A DNA stretch of 64,000 bases from Bradyrhizobium sp. CB1650 (GCF_029761915.1 NZ_CP121695.1:2385501-2449500); one strand, 5' to 3'; counted from the first letter of the stretch, positions 47,890 to 56,677 are shown. Made by a program: numbers and translations. The notes: a model not told the origin generated them from the sequence alone.

Positions 47890-48963
47890 CTAGACGTTCG
47901 AGCCGTGGATCGCATCGATGACGGCGTCGGTCACCTCTTTGGTCGTCGCCTTGCCGCCGACATCCGGTGTCAGCACGCCGGCGGCGCAGACGCGCTCGAC
48001 GGCGGCCATCAGCCGGCTTGCTGCGTCCTTCTCGCCGAGATGTTCGAGCATCTGCGCGCCGGTCCAGAACGTCGCCACCGGATTGGCGATGCCCTTGCCG
48101 GTGATGTCGAAGGCCGAGCCGTGGATCGGCTCGAACATCGAGGGGAAGCGGCGCTGCGGATCGATGTTGCCGGTCGGCGCTACGCCGAGGCTGCCGGCGA
48201 GCGCGCCGGCAAGGTCGGAGAGGATGTCGGCGTGGAGATTGGTCGCCACGATCGTATCGAGACTCTTCGGATGCAACGTCATGCGCACGGTCATGGCGTC
48301 GACCAGAACCTTGTCCCAGGTGACGTCGGGGAATTCGCCAGCCACCTCGGCCGCGATCTCGTCCCACATCACCATGCCGTGGCGCTGCGCGTTCGACTTG
48401 GTCACCACTGTGAGCAGTTTGCGCGGACGCGACTGCGCGAGCTGGAACGCATAGCGCATGATGCGGGTGACGCCGACGCGGGTGAATACCGCGACCTCGG
48501 TGCCGACTTCCTCAGGCAGGCCCTTGTGGGCGCGGCCGCCCATGCCGGCATATTCGCCTTCCGAATTCTCGCGCACGATCACCCAGTCGAGATCGCCGAC
48601 GCCGACATTGCGCAGTGGCGAGGCGACGCCCGGCAGGATCTTGGTCGGACGCACATTGGCATACTGGTCAAAGCCCTGGCAGATCGGCAGCCGCAGGCCC
48701 CACAGCGTGATGTGGTCGGGCACGTCGGGCGCGCCGACCGCGCCGAAATAGATCGCATCGAACCTCTTCAGTTCAGTGAGACCATCGGCCGGCATCATCA
48801 CGCCGTGCTTCTTGTAATAGTCCGAGCCCCAGTCGAAGGTCTTGACGTTGAAGGCGAGGTCGCCGCTGCGTTTTGCCAGCGCCTCCAGCACGCGGACGCC
48901 GGCGGAGATGACCTCGGGGCCGATCCCGTCGGCGGGGATTGCTGCAATCGAATGGGTGCGCAT
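47890..48963 (-). CDS. ttuC: Tartrate/D-malate dehydrogenase (isopropylmalate dehydrogenase family)
   Basis: NAD-dependent beta-decarboxylating dehydrogenase related to LeuB and Icd, 357 residues. Seen: IPADGIGPEVISAGVRVLEA at the N terminus, QYANVRPTKILPGVASPL with the substrate Arg, VRENSEGEYAGMGGR, and the metal-site NLHADILSDLAGALAGSLG, ending with FEPIHGSAFDITGKGIANPV. YKKHGVMMPADGL and this set are typical of TtuC/DmlA enzymes, which act on tartrate and D-malate. It lies 21 bases downstream of an MFS importer gene, and a LysR gene is divergent, the usual layout of a tartrate or malate catabolic locus. Confidence 0.88.
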   Translation of the reverse strand: MRTHSIAAIPADGIGPEVISAGVRVLEALAKRSGDLAFNVKTFDWGSDYYKKHGVMMPADGLTELKRFDAIYFGAVGAPDVPDHITLWGLRLPICQGFDQYANVRPTKILPGVASPLRNVGVGDLDWVIVRENSEGEYAGMGGRAHKGLPEEVGTEVAVFTRVGVTRIMRYAFQLAQSRPRKLLTVVTKSNAQRHGMVMWDEIAAEVAGEFPDVTWDKVLVDAMTVRMTLHPKSLDTIVATNLHADILSDLAGALAGSLGVAPTGNIDPQRRFPSMFEPIHGSAFDITGKGIANPVATFWTGAQMLEHLGEKDAASRLMAAVERVCAAGVLTPDVGGKATTKEVTDAVIDAIHGSNV

Positions 48964-48984
48964 GGGAATACTCCGTTTGGATGA

Positions 48985-50283
48985 TCAGTGGGATTGCGTG
49001 ACGGGTTCGACGCGCGCGGTTTGTGCGCGCGACAATAGCAGGGTGAGCACGGCGGAGAGAACGAGCAGCCCGCCGACGAAGTAGAGCCCGCCGACGAAGC
49101 TGCCGGTCTGGTCCTTGATCCAGCCGATCATGGCTGGCCCGACGAAGCCGCCGAGATTGCCGATCGAGTTGATGGTGGCGATGCCGGCCGCGGCGGCTGA
49201 GCCGGACAGGAACATCGTCGGCATGCTCCAGAGCGGCGGTTTTGCCGAGGAGATGCCGATGTTGACCAGCGCGAGCGCGACCAGCACCGTGGCGACGCCG
49301 GTCGCAAGGCCGGCGAAGGCGAGGCCTGCGGCGGCGAGCAGGCAGGCCCATACGACGTGCCAGGTGCGTTCGCCGGTCCGGTCCGAATGCCGCGCCCACA
49401 GGATCATGGCGACGACGGCGGCGGTCGCCGGCACCGCATTGAGGAAGCCGACCTGGAGCGAGGACAGGCCGAACTGCTTGATGATCTGCGGCGCCCAGAC
49501 GCCGAGCGTGTAGAGGCCGGCCGAGGTGCCGAAATAGATCAGCGACAGCGCCAGCACGCGCGGATCGGCGAGCCCGCGCCAGATGCTGTGGCTTGCGGTC
49601 GCGGCCTTGCTCGTGGTCTCCGCATTCATGGCCTCGACCAGCCACCTTCGCTCGTCGTCTGCGAGCCATTTTGCCTTCTCCGGGCGGTCGGTCAGGAAAA
49701 CCAGCACGACGAAGCCGAGCAGCACGGCCGGCAGCGCTTCGAGCACGAACAGCCATTGCCACCCCTTGAAGCCGAGCAGACCATCCAGCTCCAGCAGCGC
49801 GCCGGAGATCGGCGAGCCCAGCACTGTCGAGAGCGGCGCGGCGGCCATGAACAGCGCGGTCACTGCGGCGCGCTGGCGCGCCGGGAACCAGTAGGAGAGA
49901 TAGAGGATGATGCCGGGAAAGAAGCCGGCTTCGGCGACGCCGAGCAGGAAGCGCAGCATGTAGAAGCTCGTCGCGCCCTGTACGAAGGCCATGGCGGCCG
50001 ATACCAGCCCCCAGGTGATCATCACCCGCGCGATCCAGATCCGCGCACCGACCCGGTGCAGGATGATGTTGGAGGGCACCTCGAACAGGAAATAGCCCCA
50101 GAAGAAGATGCCGGCGCCGAAGCCGTAGACCGCCGGCGAAAGCCCGATGTCCTTGTTCATCGTCAGCGAGGCGAAGCCGATATTGACGCGGTCGATGAAG
50201 GCCACGAAGTAGAGCAGCATGATGAAGGGAACGATGCGCAACGTGATCTTGCGCAGCACGCGCGTCTGAAGCTCGCTCGCCAC
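48985..50283 (-). CDS. MFS transporter of the anion:cation symporter family (tartrate-type)
   Basis: Inner-membrane symporter of 432 residues with about twelve helices. IVPFIMLLYFVAFIDRVNIG in helix 1 and FFWGYFLFEVPSNIILHRVG are hallmarks of the ACS family, which imports organic anions such as tartrate and phthalate. The middle loop contains EKAKWLADDERRWL. It sits directly upstream of ttuC in one transcription unit and divergent from a LysR gene, so tartrate or D-malate is the likely substrate. TtuB is the named tartrate member, but I cannot separate it from other ACS members. Confidence 0.87.
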   Translation of the reverse strand: MASELQTRVLRKITLRIVPFIMLLYFVAFIDRVNIGFASLTMNKDIGLSPAVYGFGAGIFFWGYFLFEVPSNIILHRVGARIWIARVMITWGLVSAAMAFVQGATSFYMLRFLLGVAEAGFFPGIILYLSYWFPARQRAAVTALFMAAAPLSTVLGSPISGALLELDGLLGFKGWQWLFVLEALPAVLLGFVVLVFLTDRPEKAKWLADDERRWLVEAMNAETTSKAATASHSIWRGLADPRVLALSLIYFGTSAGLYTLGVWAPQIIKQFGLSSLQVGFLNAVPATAAVVAMILWARHSDRTGERTWHVVWACLLAAAGLAFAGLATGVATVLVALALVNIGISSAKPPLWSMPTMFLSGSAAAAGIATINSIGNLGGFVGPAMIGWIKDQTGSFVGGLYFVGGLLVLSAVLTLLLSRAQTARVEPVTQSH

Positions 50284-50387
50284 CCTGGCCTCCTTGAGAT
50301 ATCTGATTATCGTTGTGGGGCGGACCCAAGGTCCACGCCGGCACCGAGCCTAGGCGGAGGCAAGCTGCGGACTCAATCGGCGCTGGT

Positions 50388-50408
50388 TTATACAAAAAAA
50401 TGATATAA
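50388..50408. promoter_or_regulatory. LysR-type T-N11-A operator
   Basis: ttata-caaaaaaatga-tataa: perfect five-base arms with an 11-base spacer, the classical LysR box. It lies 37 bases before the LysR start and 105 bases before the divergent MFS start, where a LysR protein would control both. Confidence 0.7.
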
Positions 50409-50444
50409 TCCCAGGCGAGGGGAATCGGGAGCACGGACCGGCGA

Positions 50445-51362
50445 ATGGAATTGCATCAGCTTCGATGCTTCGTGGCGGCAGCCGAGCAGCTCCATTTTGG
50501 CCGGGCGGCGCAGCATCTTCAGATGCTGCCTTCTGCGCTCGGGCGCCAGATCAGGCTGCTCGAGGAGGATCTGGGAACGCGGCTGTTCGCCCGGACGACG
50601 CGTGCGGTGTCCCTCACCGAGGACGGCGCAACCCTGCTGCGCGACGCGCGTGCCATCCTCGCGCGCGTCGAGGCCATCGAGAGCAGTTTGCGTAACCGCT
50701 CGCGCGAGCGGACCGCGCGGCGGCTGCGGGTCGGCGCCATTGACAGCGCCGCGGCCGGACTGCTGCCGCCGCTCTTGCGCGACTTTCGCGCAAAGCATCC
50801 CGAGGTCGCGGTGCAGTTGCTCGAAGACAAGACCGTCCGGCTGCTGCCGAAGATTTTGACCGGCGCACTCGACCTCGCCTTTGTCCGGCCGCCCGACCGG
50901 CCGGACAAGCGGCTCGAATTCCGCCATCTCCTCCAGGAGGCAGCGATCGTGGCGTTCCCGCGGCGGCACCCGCTCGCCGGCCGCAAGTCGATTGCGCTGT
51001 CCGAGATCGCCGACGAGCCGATGCTGGTGCCGGACCGCCGCTCGCGGCCGCACAGTCACGATCTCACCATGAAACTGTTCGAACAGGCCGGCCTGACGCC
51101 GCGGATCGTGCAGGTCGCCGACGAGAAGCAGACCATCATCAATCTCGTGGCGACGCGTCTCGGGGTTGCGATCGTGCCGCGCTGGACGACGCGGATGGCG
51201 GTGTCGGGCGTGCGGTTCGTGCCGCTCAGGCCGCGGCCGAGCGGCCCCGTCGGCCGGCTGCCACTCGCGGCTGCATGGCTGCGCGGGTCGCGCGATCCGG
51301 TTCGCGATGCGATGCTGTCGGTGCTCGAGGCTCGCCTGCGCAGCTATGCGCGGGAGGCTTGA
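50445..51362 (+). CDS. LysR-family transcriptional regulator
   Basis: A 305-residue regulator. The N-terminal winged helix reads MELHQLRCFVAAAEQLHFGR, then GRQIRLLEEDLGTRLFARTTRAVSLT. The ligand domain starts RRLRVGAIDSAAAGLLPPLL and contains FVRPPDRPDKRLEFRHLL, a pattern common to CbbR/BenM-like members. It is divergent from the MFS-ttuC operon with a T-N11-A box between them, so it likely activates that operon in response to tartrate, malate or a related acid, and represses itself. The aspartate-dehydrogenase-like gene follows 38 bases later. Confidence 0.93.
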   Translation: MELHQLRCFVAAAEQLHFGRAAQHLQMLPSALGRQIRLLEEDLGTRLFARTTRAVSLTEDGATLLRDARAILARVEAIESSLRNRSRERTARRLRVGAIDSAAAGLLPPLLRDFRAKHPEVAVQLLEDKTVRLLPKILTGALDLAFVRPPDRPDKRLEFRHLLQEAAIVAFPRRHPLAGRKSIALSEIADEPMLVPDRRSRPHSHDLTMKLFEQAGLTPRIVQVADEKQTIINLVATRLGVAIVPRWTTRMAVSGVRFVPLRPRPSGPVGRLPLAAAWLRGSRDPVRDAMLSVLEARLRSYAREA

Positions 51363-51400
51363 CGAGCTATGACATTGGCCCGGCGAGAAGGTGGGATGCG

Positions 51401-52225
51401 ATGACCGAACGGAGAGCTTCGAATGACTTGCGGATTGCGGTCGCGGGACTGGGCTCGATCGGCACCAAGATCGCAGCCGCGCTCGATCGGGGCATCGAAG
51501 GGCTGGTGCTGTCGGCCGTCGCGGTGCGCGATCCCGCCAAGCATCAGACATTTCTCGGCACGCTGCGCCGTCCGCCGCAGGTCCTGCCGATCGATCAGCT
51601 CGGCGATGCCGCCGACATCGTGGTCGAGTGCGCACCGAGCCGGCATCTGCGCTCGATCGTCGAGCCCGCGGTGAAGCGCGGCAAGGCCGCTGTCGTCGTC
51701 AGCGTCGGCGCGCTGCTCGACAATTCCGACCTCATCGATCTCGCCCGCGCCAATGGCGGGCGCATCATCGTGCCGACGGGCGCACTGATCGGGCTCGACG
51801 CGGTCAATGCCGCCGCCGTCGGCACCATCCATTCGGTGAAGATGGTGACGCGCAAGCCGGTCGACGGGCTGAAGGGCGCGCCGTTCCTCGTCGAGAACGG
51901 CATCGACATCGACAATCTGCGCGAGCCGCTCAAGCTGTTCGAGGGCACTGCGCGCGAGGCGGCCAAGGGCTTTCCGGCCAACCTCAATGTCGCGGTCGCG
52001 CTGTCGCTCGCGGGGCTCGGGCCCGATGGCACCTTGGTGCAGATCTGGGCCGACCCGACCGTGACTCGCAACGTTCATCGCATCGAGGTCGAGTCGGATT
52101 CGGCGCGCTTCTCGATGTCCATCGAGAACATCCCGTCCGAGAATCCCAAGACCGGAATGATCACGGCGCTGTCCGTGATCGCACTGCTGCGCAAGCAGCG
52201 CGCCACGCTCTGCGTCGGGACTTGA
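51401..52225 (+). CDS. Aspartate dehydrogenase-like protein
   Basis: A 274-residue NAD(P)-dependent dehydrogenase of the aspartate dehydrogenase (DUF108) family, which interconverts L-aspartate and iminosuccinate/oxaloacetate. Seen: RIAVAGLGSIGTKIAAALDR at the dinucleotide fold, DIVVECAPSRHLRSIV, IIVPTGALIGLDAVNAA, and FPANLNVAVALSLAGLGPDG with the family's catalytic-His region replaced by a stretch I cannot align with certainty. ATG 51401 is preceded by a gagaaggtggg site. Being just downstream of the LysR gene, it may use oxaloacetate-like products of the neighbouring ttuC enzyme. Confidence 0.82.
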   Translation: MTERRASNDLRIAVAGLGSIGTKIAAALDRGIEGLVLSAVAVRDPAKHQTFLGTLRRPPQVLPIDQLGDAADIVVECAPSRHLRSIVEPAVKRGKAAVVVSVGALLDNSDLIDLARANGGRIIVPTGALIGLDAVNAAAVGTIHSVKMVTRKPVDGLKGAPFLVENGIDIDNLREPLKLFEGTAREAAKGFPANLNVAVALSLAGLGPDGTLVQIWADPTVTRNVHRIEVESDSARFSMSIENIPSENPKTGMITALSVIALLRKQRATLCVGT

Positions 52226-52263
52226 GGTTTAGCGGAACGGCTTTACGTCGAGTCGATTGGGTC

Positions 52264-52317
52264 GCGCTCTCTCCCAACCTCTCCCGCTTGCGGGCCCGCA
52301 AGCGGAAGAGGGAGCGC
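52264..52317. repeat. Palindromic repeat after the aspartate-dehydrogenase gene (family D)
   Basis: gcgctctctcccaacctc ... and the centre cccgcttgcgggcccgcaag, closed by gagggagcgc. It is a short member of the family whose arms contain cccgcttgcggg / cccgcaagcggg, seen also at 8851 and in uvrD. Confidence 0.75.
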
Positions 52318-52336
52318 ATCCCGGTCGTGGCAATGA

Positions 52337-53638
52337 TCACGCCCCGGTGACGCGCCAGATCACATTGCCGACGTCGTCGGCCATCAGCAGCGACTTGTCG
52401 GGACCGATCGCCACGCCGACCGGGCGGCCATACGACTCCTTCTCGTCGGGCGACAGGAAGCCCGAGAGGATGTCGCGCGGCGGACCGGACGGGCCGCCGT
52501 TCTCGAACGGGATGAACACGACCTTGTAGCCGGACAGCGTGCTGCGATTCCACGAGCCGTGCTGGCCGATCACCATGCCGTCCGGGAAGCCCGGCAGCGT
52601 GCCGGCCGGCATCCAGCACAGGCCGAGCGAAGCGGTGTGGCCGCCGAGCGCATAGTCCGGCGTGATCGCTTTGGCGACCAGCGCCGGATCCTGCGGCACG
52701 CGATCGTCCACCGTCTTGCCCCAGTAGCAATAAGGCCAGCCGTAGAAGCCGCCGTCGCGCACCGAGGTGAGATAGTCCGGCGGCGTCTCGTCACCGAGGC
52801 CGTCGCGCTCATTGACAACGGTCCAGAGCACGGACGTCGTCGGCTCCCAGGCAAGGCCGACCGGATTGCGCAGGCCGCCGGCGAAGATGCGATGCGTGCC
52901 GGCGGCGAGGTCGATCTCGTAGACCGCCGCGCGGCCTTCCTCGACCTCCATGCCCATCTCTGCAATGTTGCTCAGCGAGCCGACGCCGGCATAGAGCTTC
53001 TTGCCGTCGGAGCTCGCGAGCAGGCTCCGCGTCCAGTGCCCGCTCGGCTTGAACGTGGTGAGTCGCTTGCCGGGCGCGGTGATGCGGTCGGCGCCCGCGA
53101 CATAGGGAAATGCCATCACGCCGTCGGTGTTGCCGACATAGAAGGTATCGCCGACCAGCGCCATGCCGAACGGCTGGCTCAAATTTTCCATGAAGGCGCC
53201 GCGGTGTTCGGCGACGCCGTCGCCGTCCTTGTCGCGCAGCAGCGTGATGCGGTTGGCGCTGACGCCGAGCGCCGCAGCGCGGCGCATCGTCGCCTGCATG
53301 GCATAGTGAAACACGGTGCGTGGCGGGCCCGCGATCTGCGTCGCCTCCGCAATGAGCACGTCGCCGTTGGGCAGCACCTCGATCCAGCGCGGATGGTCGA
53401 GGCCGGTCGCGAACGCGTTGACCTTCAGCCCGGGCGCCACGGTCGGCTTGTGTCCTTCGCGCCAGCCGCGTGCGGTCGGCATCTTCAACGTGGGGATCGC
53501 GCCTTGCGGCTTGGCTTCGGGGATCGCCGGCTTCTCTCCCCAGGCCGGCGCAGGTTCGGCCCCGGACAGCCGCCGCCATTGCAGCGCGATGCCGCCGATC
53601 AGCGCAACGAATTGCGCGAAAATGCTGGAAAAATTCAT
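52337..53638 (-). CDS. Sorbosone-dehydrogenase-like beta-propeller protein
   Basis: A 433-residue protein of the PQQ-dependent sugar (glucose/sorbosone) dehydrogenase group. An N-terminal hydrophobic segment (FAQFVALIGGIALQW) suggests export or anchoring. The propeller contains ATGLDHPRWIEVLPNGDVLI, NLSQPFGMALVGDTFYVGNT, FAGGLRNPVGLAWEP, RDGGFYGWPYCYWG and LPGFPDGMVIGQHGSWNRS, all usual in that family. Whether it binds PQQ cannot be told here; no pqq genes are in the window. It is convergent with the preceding gene across a repeat. Confidence 0.85.
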   Translation of the reverse strand: MNFSSIFAQFVALIGGIALQWRRLSGAEPAPAWGEKPAIPEAKPQGAIPTLKMPTARGWREGHKPTVAPGLKVNAFATGLDHPRWIEVLPNGDVLIAEATQIAGPPRTVFHYAMQATMRRAAALGVSANRITLLRDKDGDGVAEHRGAFMENLSQPFGMALVGDTFYVGNTDGVMAFPYVAGADRITAPGKRLTTFKPSGHWTRSLLASSDGKKLYAGVGSLSNIAEMGMEVEEGRAAVYEIDLAAGTHRIFAGGLRNPVGLAWEPTTSVLWTVVNERDGLGDETPPDYLTSVRDGGFYGWPYCYWGKTVDDRVPQDPALVAKAITPDYALGGHTASLGLCWMPAGTLPGFPDGMVIGQHGSWNRSTLSGYKVVFIPFENGGPSGPPRDILSGFLSPDEKESYGRPVGVAIGPDKSLLMADDVGNVIWRVTGA

Positions 53639-53703
53639 GGAAATCCCCTGGTCGATCGTGCGGCACCGCCCAACGCCGGATCGCCCAATGCCCCGCGCGG
53701 GCG

Positions 53704-53904
53704 TCAGGCCTGATCGTCGATCTCCGGAATCACCGGATCAACGACGGGATGTCGTCGTGCCTCTGTCTTCGCGCGCGCATCCAACGTGGTGGCGGCCCAA
53801 ACGTCAACCTGTGGGACGCTTCGCGGGCGTCCGTTGCGCCGGAATGGCAGCCGATCGAATTTGCATGGGAGGATGCGGACGGGCTTCGCCCGCCGCGGGA
53901 TCAC
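53704..53904 (-). CDS. Small hypothetical protein, coupled to the gene at 53901
   Basis: A 66-residue frame starting GTG and overlapping the stop of the upstream small gene as GTGA. It is basic in the first half (RRAKPVRILPCKFDRLPFRR) and acidic at the end (PVVDPVIPEIDDQA). The even composition and the overlap are mildly in favour of a real gene; I have no family for it. Confidence 0.4.
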   Translation of the reverse strand: MIPRRAKPVRILPCKFDRLPFRRNGRPRSVPQVDVWAATTLDARAKTEARRHPVVDPVIPEIDDQA

Positions 53905-54110
53905 CGGCCGATCTGCCGCTCCAGCCGCCGCGCCGCGCGGAAATCATCAAGATGCTGGACGTTCGGCCCGAACGCTGCCTCCTTGGACAAGAGATGATAG
54001 ACGCGCGCGACCGTACGCTGCTTCTGCTTCGTCCGCCCGGGCGGCAGGCTCCGCGCCTTGCGGGCGGCGGCGATCGCGTGCGCGCGGAAATAATCGTAAG
54101 CGTCCGACAT
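53901..54110 (-). CDS. Small hypothetical basic protein
   Basis: A 69-residue protein, M-S-D-A-Y-D-Y-F-R-A-H-A at the N terminus, then a basic region (AARKARSLPPGRTKQKQRTV) and VYHLLSKEAAFGPNVQHLDD. It is helical and charged, and looks like a genuine small conserved protein of this group of bacteria, from memory. The stop overlaps the next small frame. No function is apparent. Confidence 0.6.
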   Translation of the reverse strand: MSDAYDYFRAHAIAAARKARSLPPGRTKQKQRTVARVYHLLSKEAAFGPNVQHLDDFRAARRLERQIGR

Positions 54111-54244
54111 GGTTCAACGCTCAGCCGAATTGCGTCCTTCGGGCGATAACGGCGTTGCGCGGGGGCGGTTCCGGGCAGGATGCGCGGCTAGGTAGCTGTG
54201 TAACGAGTAAACGGGGAACGGTTTTCGCGATACCAATCCATCCC

Positions 54245-54391
54245 CGTCACCCTGGGGTGCGAGCCTTGCGGCGCAATTGCGCCGCTGGGCGAGCCTCGAA
54301 GGGCGACGGCCAGGCTGCATCCCGGCCGTGCATCCTTCGAGGCTCGGCTTGCGATGCATTTGCATCGCAAACCTCGCACCTCAGGATGACG
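54245..54391. repeat. Composite palindromic repeat (family G)
   Basis: Outer arms cgtcaccctggggtgcgag and cgcacctcaggatgacg. Inner palindromes gcggcgcaattgcgccgc (54268-54285) and gcgatgcatttgcatcgc (54350-54367) and a pair gagcctcgaagg / ccttcgaggctc complete a nested structure. The rest of the 333-base gap between 54110 and 54444 holds no gene. Confidence 0.85.
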
Positions 54392-54443
54392 GGTTGGCAG
54401 CGATGTCGTTGCAGTTAGCGCGATAACCGCGTCGTCTTCGTCG

Positions 54444-55070
54444 TTACCGCGGCGACAGGAACGGGATGATCATCGGAACGCGGCGGCAATAGGCGGCGTA
54501 GGCGTCTTCGCCGAGCTCCTTCGACAGGAACACCTCTTCCATCCGTCCCTTCTGCCACATGCCGAGCGAGATCAGGATCGCGCCGAGGATCGCGGTCATG
54601 GTGCCGACCGCGATGCCGGTCGCGAGCATGCCGGCGATCAAGCCGGTGTAGATCGGATGACGGACGATGCCATACGGTCCGGTGTCGACGACGCGATGGT
54701 CTTCCTTGTGCGTGATGGTGTTCGACCAGAACTTGCCGAGGTGCAGACGGCCCCACCAGGTGAAGGATATGCCGGCGAGCACGATCAGCGCCGTGATGTA
54801 GACTCCGGTATTGCTGAATACCCACAGCGGCTTCTCGTTCAGCACTTCCGCGGTCCACGGCGTGAACAGGATGCCGCCGATCAGGATCGGCAGGCGATAG
54901 CGTCCGGACTCCAGCGTCATCACCTGCTTCTGGGTGCGTCCCTGCCAGAACGAGGCTCCGACCCAGCTTGCGAGCCAGGCGAGCCAGATCAGTGCGAGCA
55001 GTTGCGTCGGCCAGGTCGTGGTCCAGCCACCCCAGGCGACAGAGAGAAGCTTGCTGAAATCAAAGGACAT
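54444..55070 (-). CDS. Isoprenylcysteine/phospholipid methyltransferase-like membrane protein
   Basis: A 208-residue inner-membrane protein with about five helices. The C-terminal part has the SAM-binding ICMT/PEMT pattern: DHRVVDTGPYGIVRHPIYTG, then GRMEEVFLSKELGEDAYAAY, where RHP-Y and the E-L...Y-Y motifs bind the cofactor. Family members methylate isoprenylcysteine, phospholipids or small lipids. It is the last of three co-directional genes after an Mpo1-like gene and an SDR gene, so a lipid substrate is likely. Confidence 0.87.
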   Translation of the reverse strand: MSFDFSKLLSVAWGGWTTTWPTQLLALIWLAWLASWVGASFWQGRTQKQVMTLESGRYRLPILIGGILFTPWTAEVLNEKPLWVFSNTGVYITALIVLAGISFTWWGRLHLGKFWSNTITHKEDHRVVDTGPYGIVRHPIYTGLIAGMLATGIAVGTMTAILGAILISLGMWQKGRMEEVFLSKELGEDAYAAYCRRVPMIIPFLSPR

Positions 55071-55096
55071 GCGGAAAGGTTCTTTGGGTTGGACAC

Positions 55097-56128
55097 TCAG
55101 CTCGCGCGCGAGCTGAGTGCGTGATGCTCGATGGCGCCGGATGCGTGCCGGCCGCCGCGTGCGAGCAGATGGGTGATGGTTTCGCGCAGCACCGGTTCGA
55201 TCGGGCGCGGCGAATAGCCGAGCTCGATGCGCGCCTTGCCGATCGAGAGGTCACTCGCGGCGAGCGCGATGCGTACGCCCTCGGCGGTGCCGTTGGGCGG
55301 TCGGTGCGTGATGCGATCCGAGATGTATTCGAGCATGGTGGCGGACGCCTCGGCGAGCTTGCCGGGAACCGCGATCGGAAACTGCCGGCGGCCGCTCATC
55401 GCGGACATCATCCGCAGGATCCGGCCAAGCCGCACGCAATCGCCGCCGAGGATGTAGCGCTGGCCGGTGCGGCCGCGTTCCATCGTCAGCACGAGGCCGG
55501 TGGCGACGTCGCGGACGTCGACGAGGTTGACCAGGAAGTTGAGATGCGGCTGCACCTTCTTCTGCAGGAAGTACCACAGCATCGCCGTCGGCGGCGTCAG
55601 ATTGTGGTCGGCGGCGCCGATCGGCATGGTCGGCGTGCCGATGACGAGCGGAAAGCCATCGGCCGCGGCCTTGGCGGCGTGATGCTCGGCGAGCGACTTC
55701 GATCGCGTATAGGCGCCTGGCATCGCGTCGGCCGGCTGCAGCGCCTCCTCGGCGGCAACGCCGTTGAGATTCGAATAGGGAAACAGGATCGATTCGGTCG
55801 AGCAGTGCAGGAAGCGCGACACACCGCGCTTCCGCGCCGCCGCCAGCACCACTTCGGTGCCGCCGCAATTGACGTCGTGAAAGTCCTGCTTGTTGGCGAC
55901 CCACATTCCGGGCAGGCCGGCCAGATGGTAGACCTGATCGACATCTGTGAGTGCGGCATCGACCGCGGCGCCATCCAGCACCGAGCCGTGGACGTAGTCG
56001 ACGTCGGAGCCTGCCGTGGCCGGCGGCCGGAGATCGAGCACACGCACCCGCTGGCCGCGGCCGCGGAGCGCCTCTACGAGATGTTGTCCGATGAAACCGC
56101 TGCCACCGGTAACCAGTACGAGAGCCAT
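55097..56128 (-). CDS. NAD-dependent epimerase/dehydratase (extended SDR)
   Basis: A 343-residue extended short-chain dehydrogenase. The cofactor motif is VLVTGGSGFIGQHLVEAL, the active-site Tyr-Lys is in GAYTRSKSLAEHHAAK (YxxxK), and the conserved upstream Ser in LHCSTESIL. Later NLVDVRDVATGLVLTMERGR and GDCVRLGRILRMM resemble 3-beta-hydroxysteroid-dehydrogenase and dihydroflavonol-reductase type SDRs. HpnA-like hopanoid enzymes look similar, but no hopanoid genes are near. The gene lies between the Mpo1-like and methyltransferase genes, 26 and 30 bases away. Confidence 0.88.
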   Translation of the reverse strand: MALVLVTGGSGFIGQHLVEALRGRGQRVRVLDLRPPATAGSDVDYVHGSVLDGAAVDAALTDVDQVYHLAGLPGMWVANKQDFHDVNCGGTEVVLAAARKRGVSRFLHCSTESILFPYSNLNGVAAEEALQPADAMPGAYTRSKSLAEHHAAKAAADGFPLVIGTPTMPIGAADHNLTPPTAMLWYFLQKKVQPHLNFLVNLVDVRDVATGLVLTMERGRTGQRYILGGDCVRLGRILRMMSAMSGRRQFPIAVPGKLAEASATMLEYISDRITHRPPNGTAEGVRIALAASDLSIGKARIELGYSPRPIEPVLRETITHLLARGGRHASGAIEHHALSSRAS

Positions 56129-56158
56129 GAAGAAGGTTTGCTGTTCCGCTTCTGGAAG

Positions 56159-56677
56159 CTATCGGGTTGAAAGCGAATTGGTCGAAATAGGCGCGAGAAT
56201 CGCGGCAAGGTCGCGACGGAAGCCCAATGCAATAAACAATTTCGCCATGACAAACATAGGTCCAAGCAGGAAATGAGTCGGATGATCGACCATCGACGGC
56301 TGCCGCTCTTCAAAAACCCTGTGGCCGACGATCTGCGCGCCGACGCCGAGCGCGATCAGCACGGCAAAAATCGACCACATCATGACGGTTGAGGCCTGAT
56401 TGCCGATCGCGGTTGCGACCGAAAGCAGCACCACCGCGGCGGCGAGAATGCCGAGCCCGATTCCGGCATCCAGCATCAGCCAGTACACCAGCACCGGAAG
56501 GGCCAGGATCACCGCCAGGCTCACCTCGAGGCCGAACACCGGGATCTGCACGCGCGTCAGCGGCAACACCGCGCCGGTGAACAGGAGAAGGATACCGACC
56601 ACGTGCATCGCGCAGTTCCAGGGATCGCGGTGATATTCGACGTAATCGGCCAGTTGGCGTTGAAAATAGCCAGCCAT
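56159..56677 (-). CDS. Mpo1-like (DUF962) membrane protein
   Basis: A 172-residue membrane protein of the DUF962 family. Yeast Mpo1, a member, is an iron dioxygenase for 2-hydroxy fatty acids. Seen: YVEYHRDPWNCAMHVVGILL near the N terminus, where Y-x-x-x-H-x-x-x-x-N-x-x-x-H is the family signature, then four hydrophobic segments and SMVDHPTHFLLGPMFVMA with a second His motif. The two His motifs are the metal ligands in Mpo1. ATG 56677 (MAGYFQRQLA), with gagaccgag before it, is preferred over 56695. First gene of a probable three-gene lipid operon. Confidence 0.85.
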   Translation of the reverse strand: MAGYFQRQLADYVEYHRDPWNCAMHVVGILLLFTGAVLPLTRVQIPVFGLEVSLAVILALPVLVYWLMLDAGIGLGILAAAVVLLSVATAIGNQASTVMMWSIFAVLIALGVGAQIVGHRVFEERQPSMVDHPTHFLLGPMFVMAKLFIALGFRRDLAAILAPISTNSLSTR

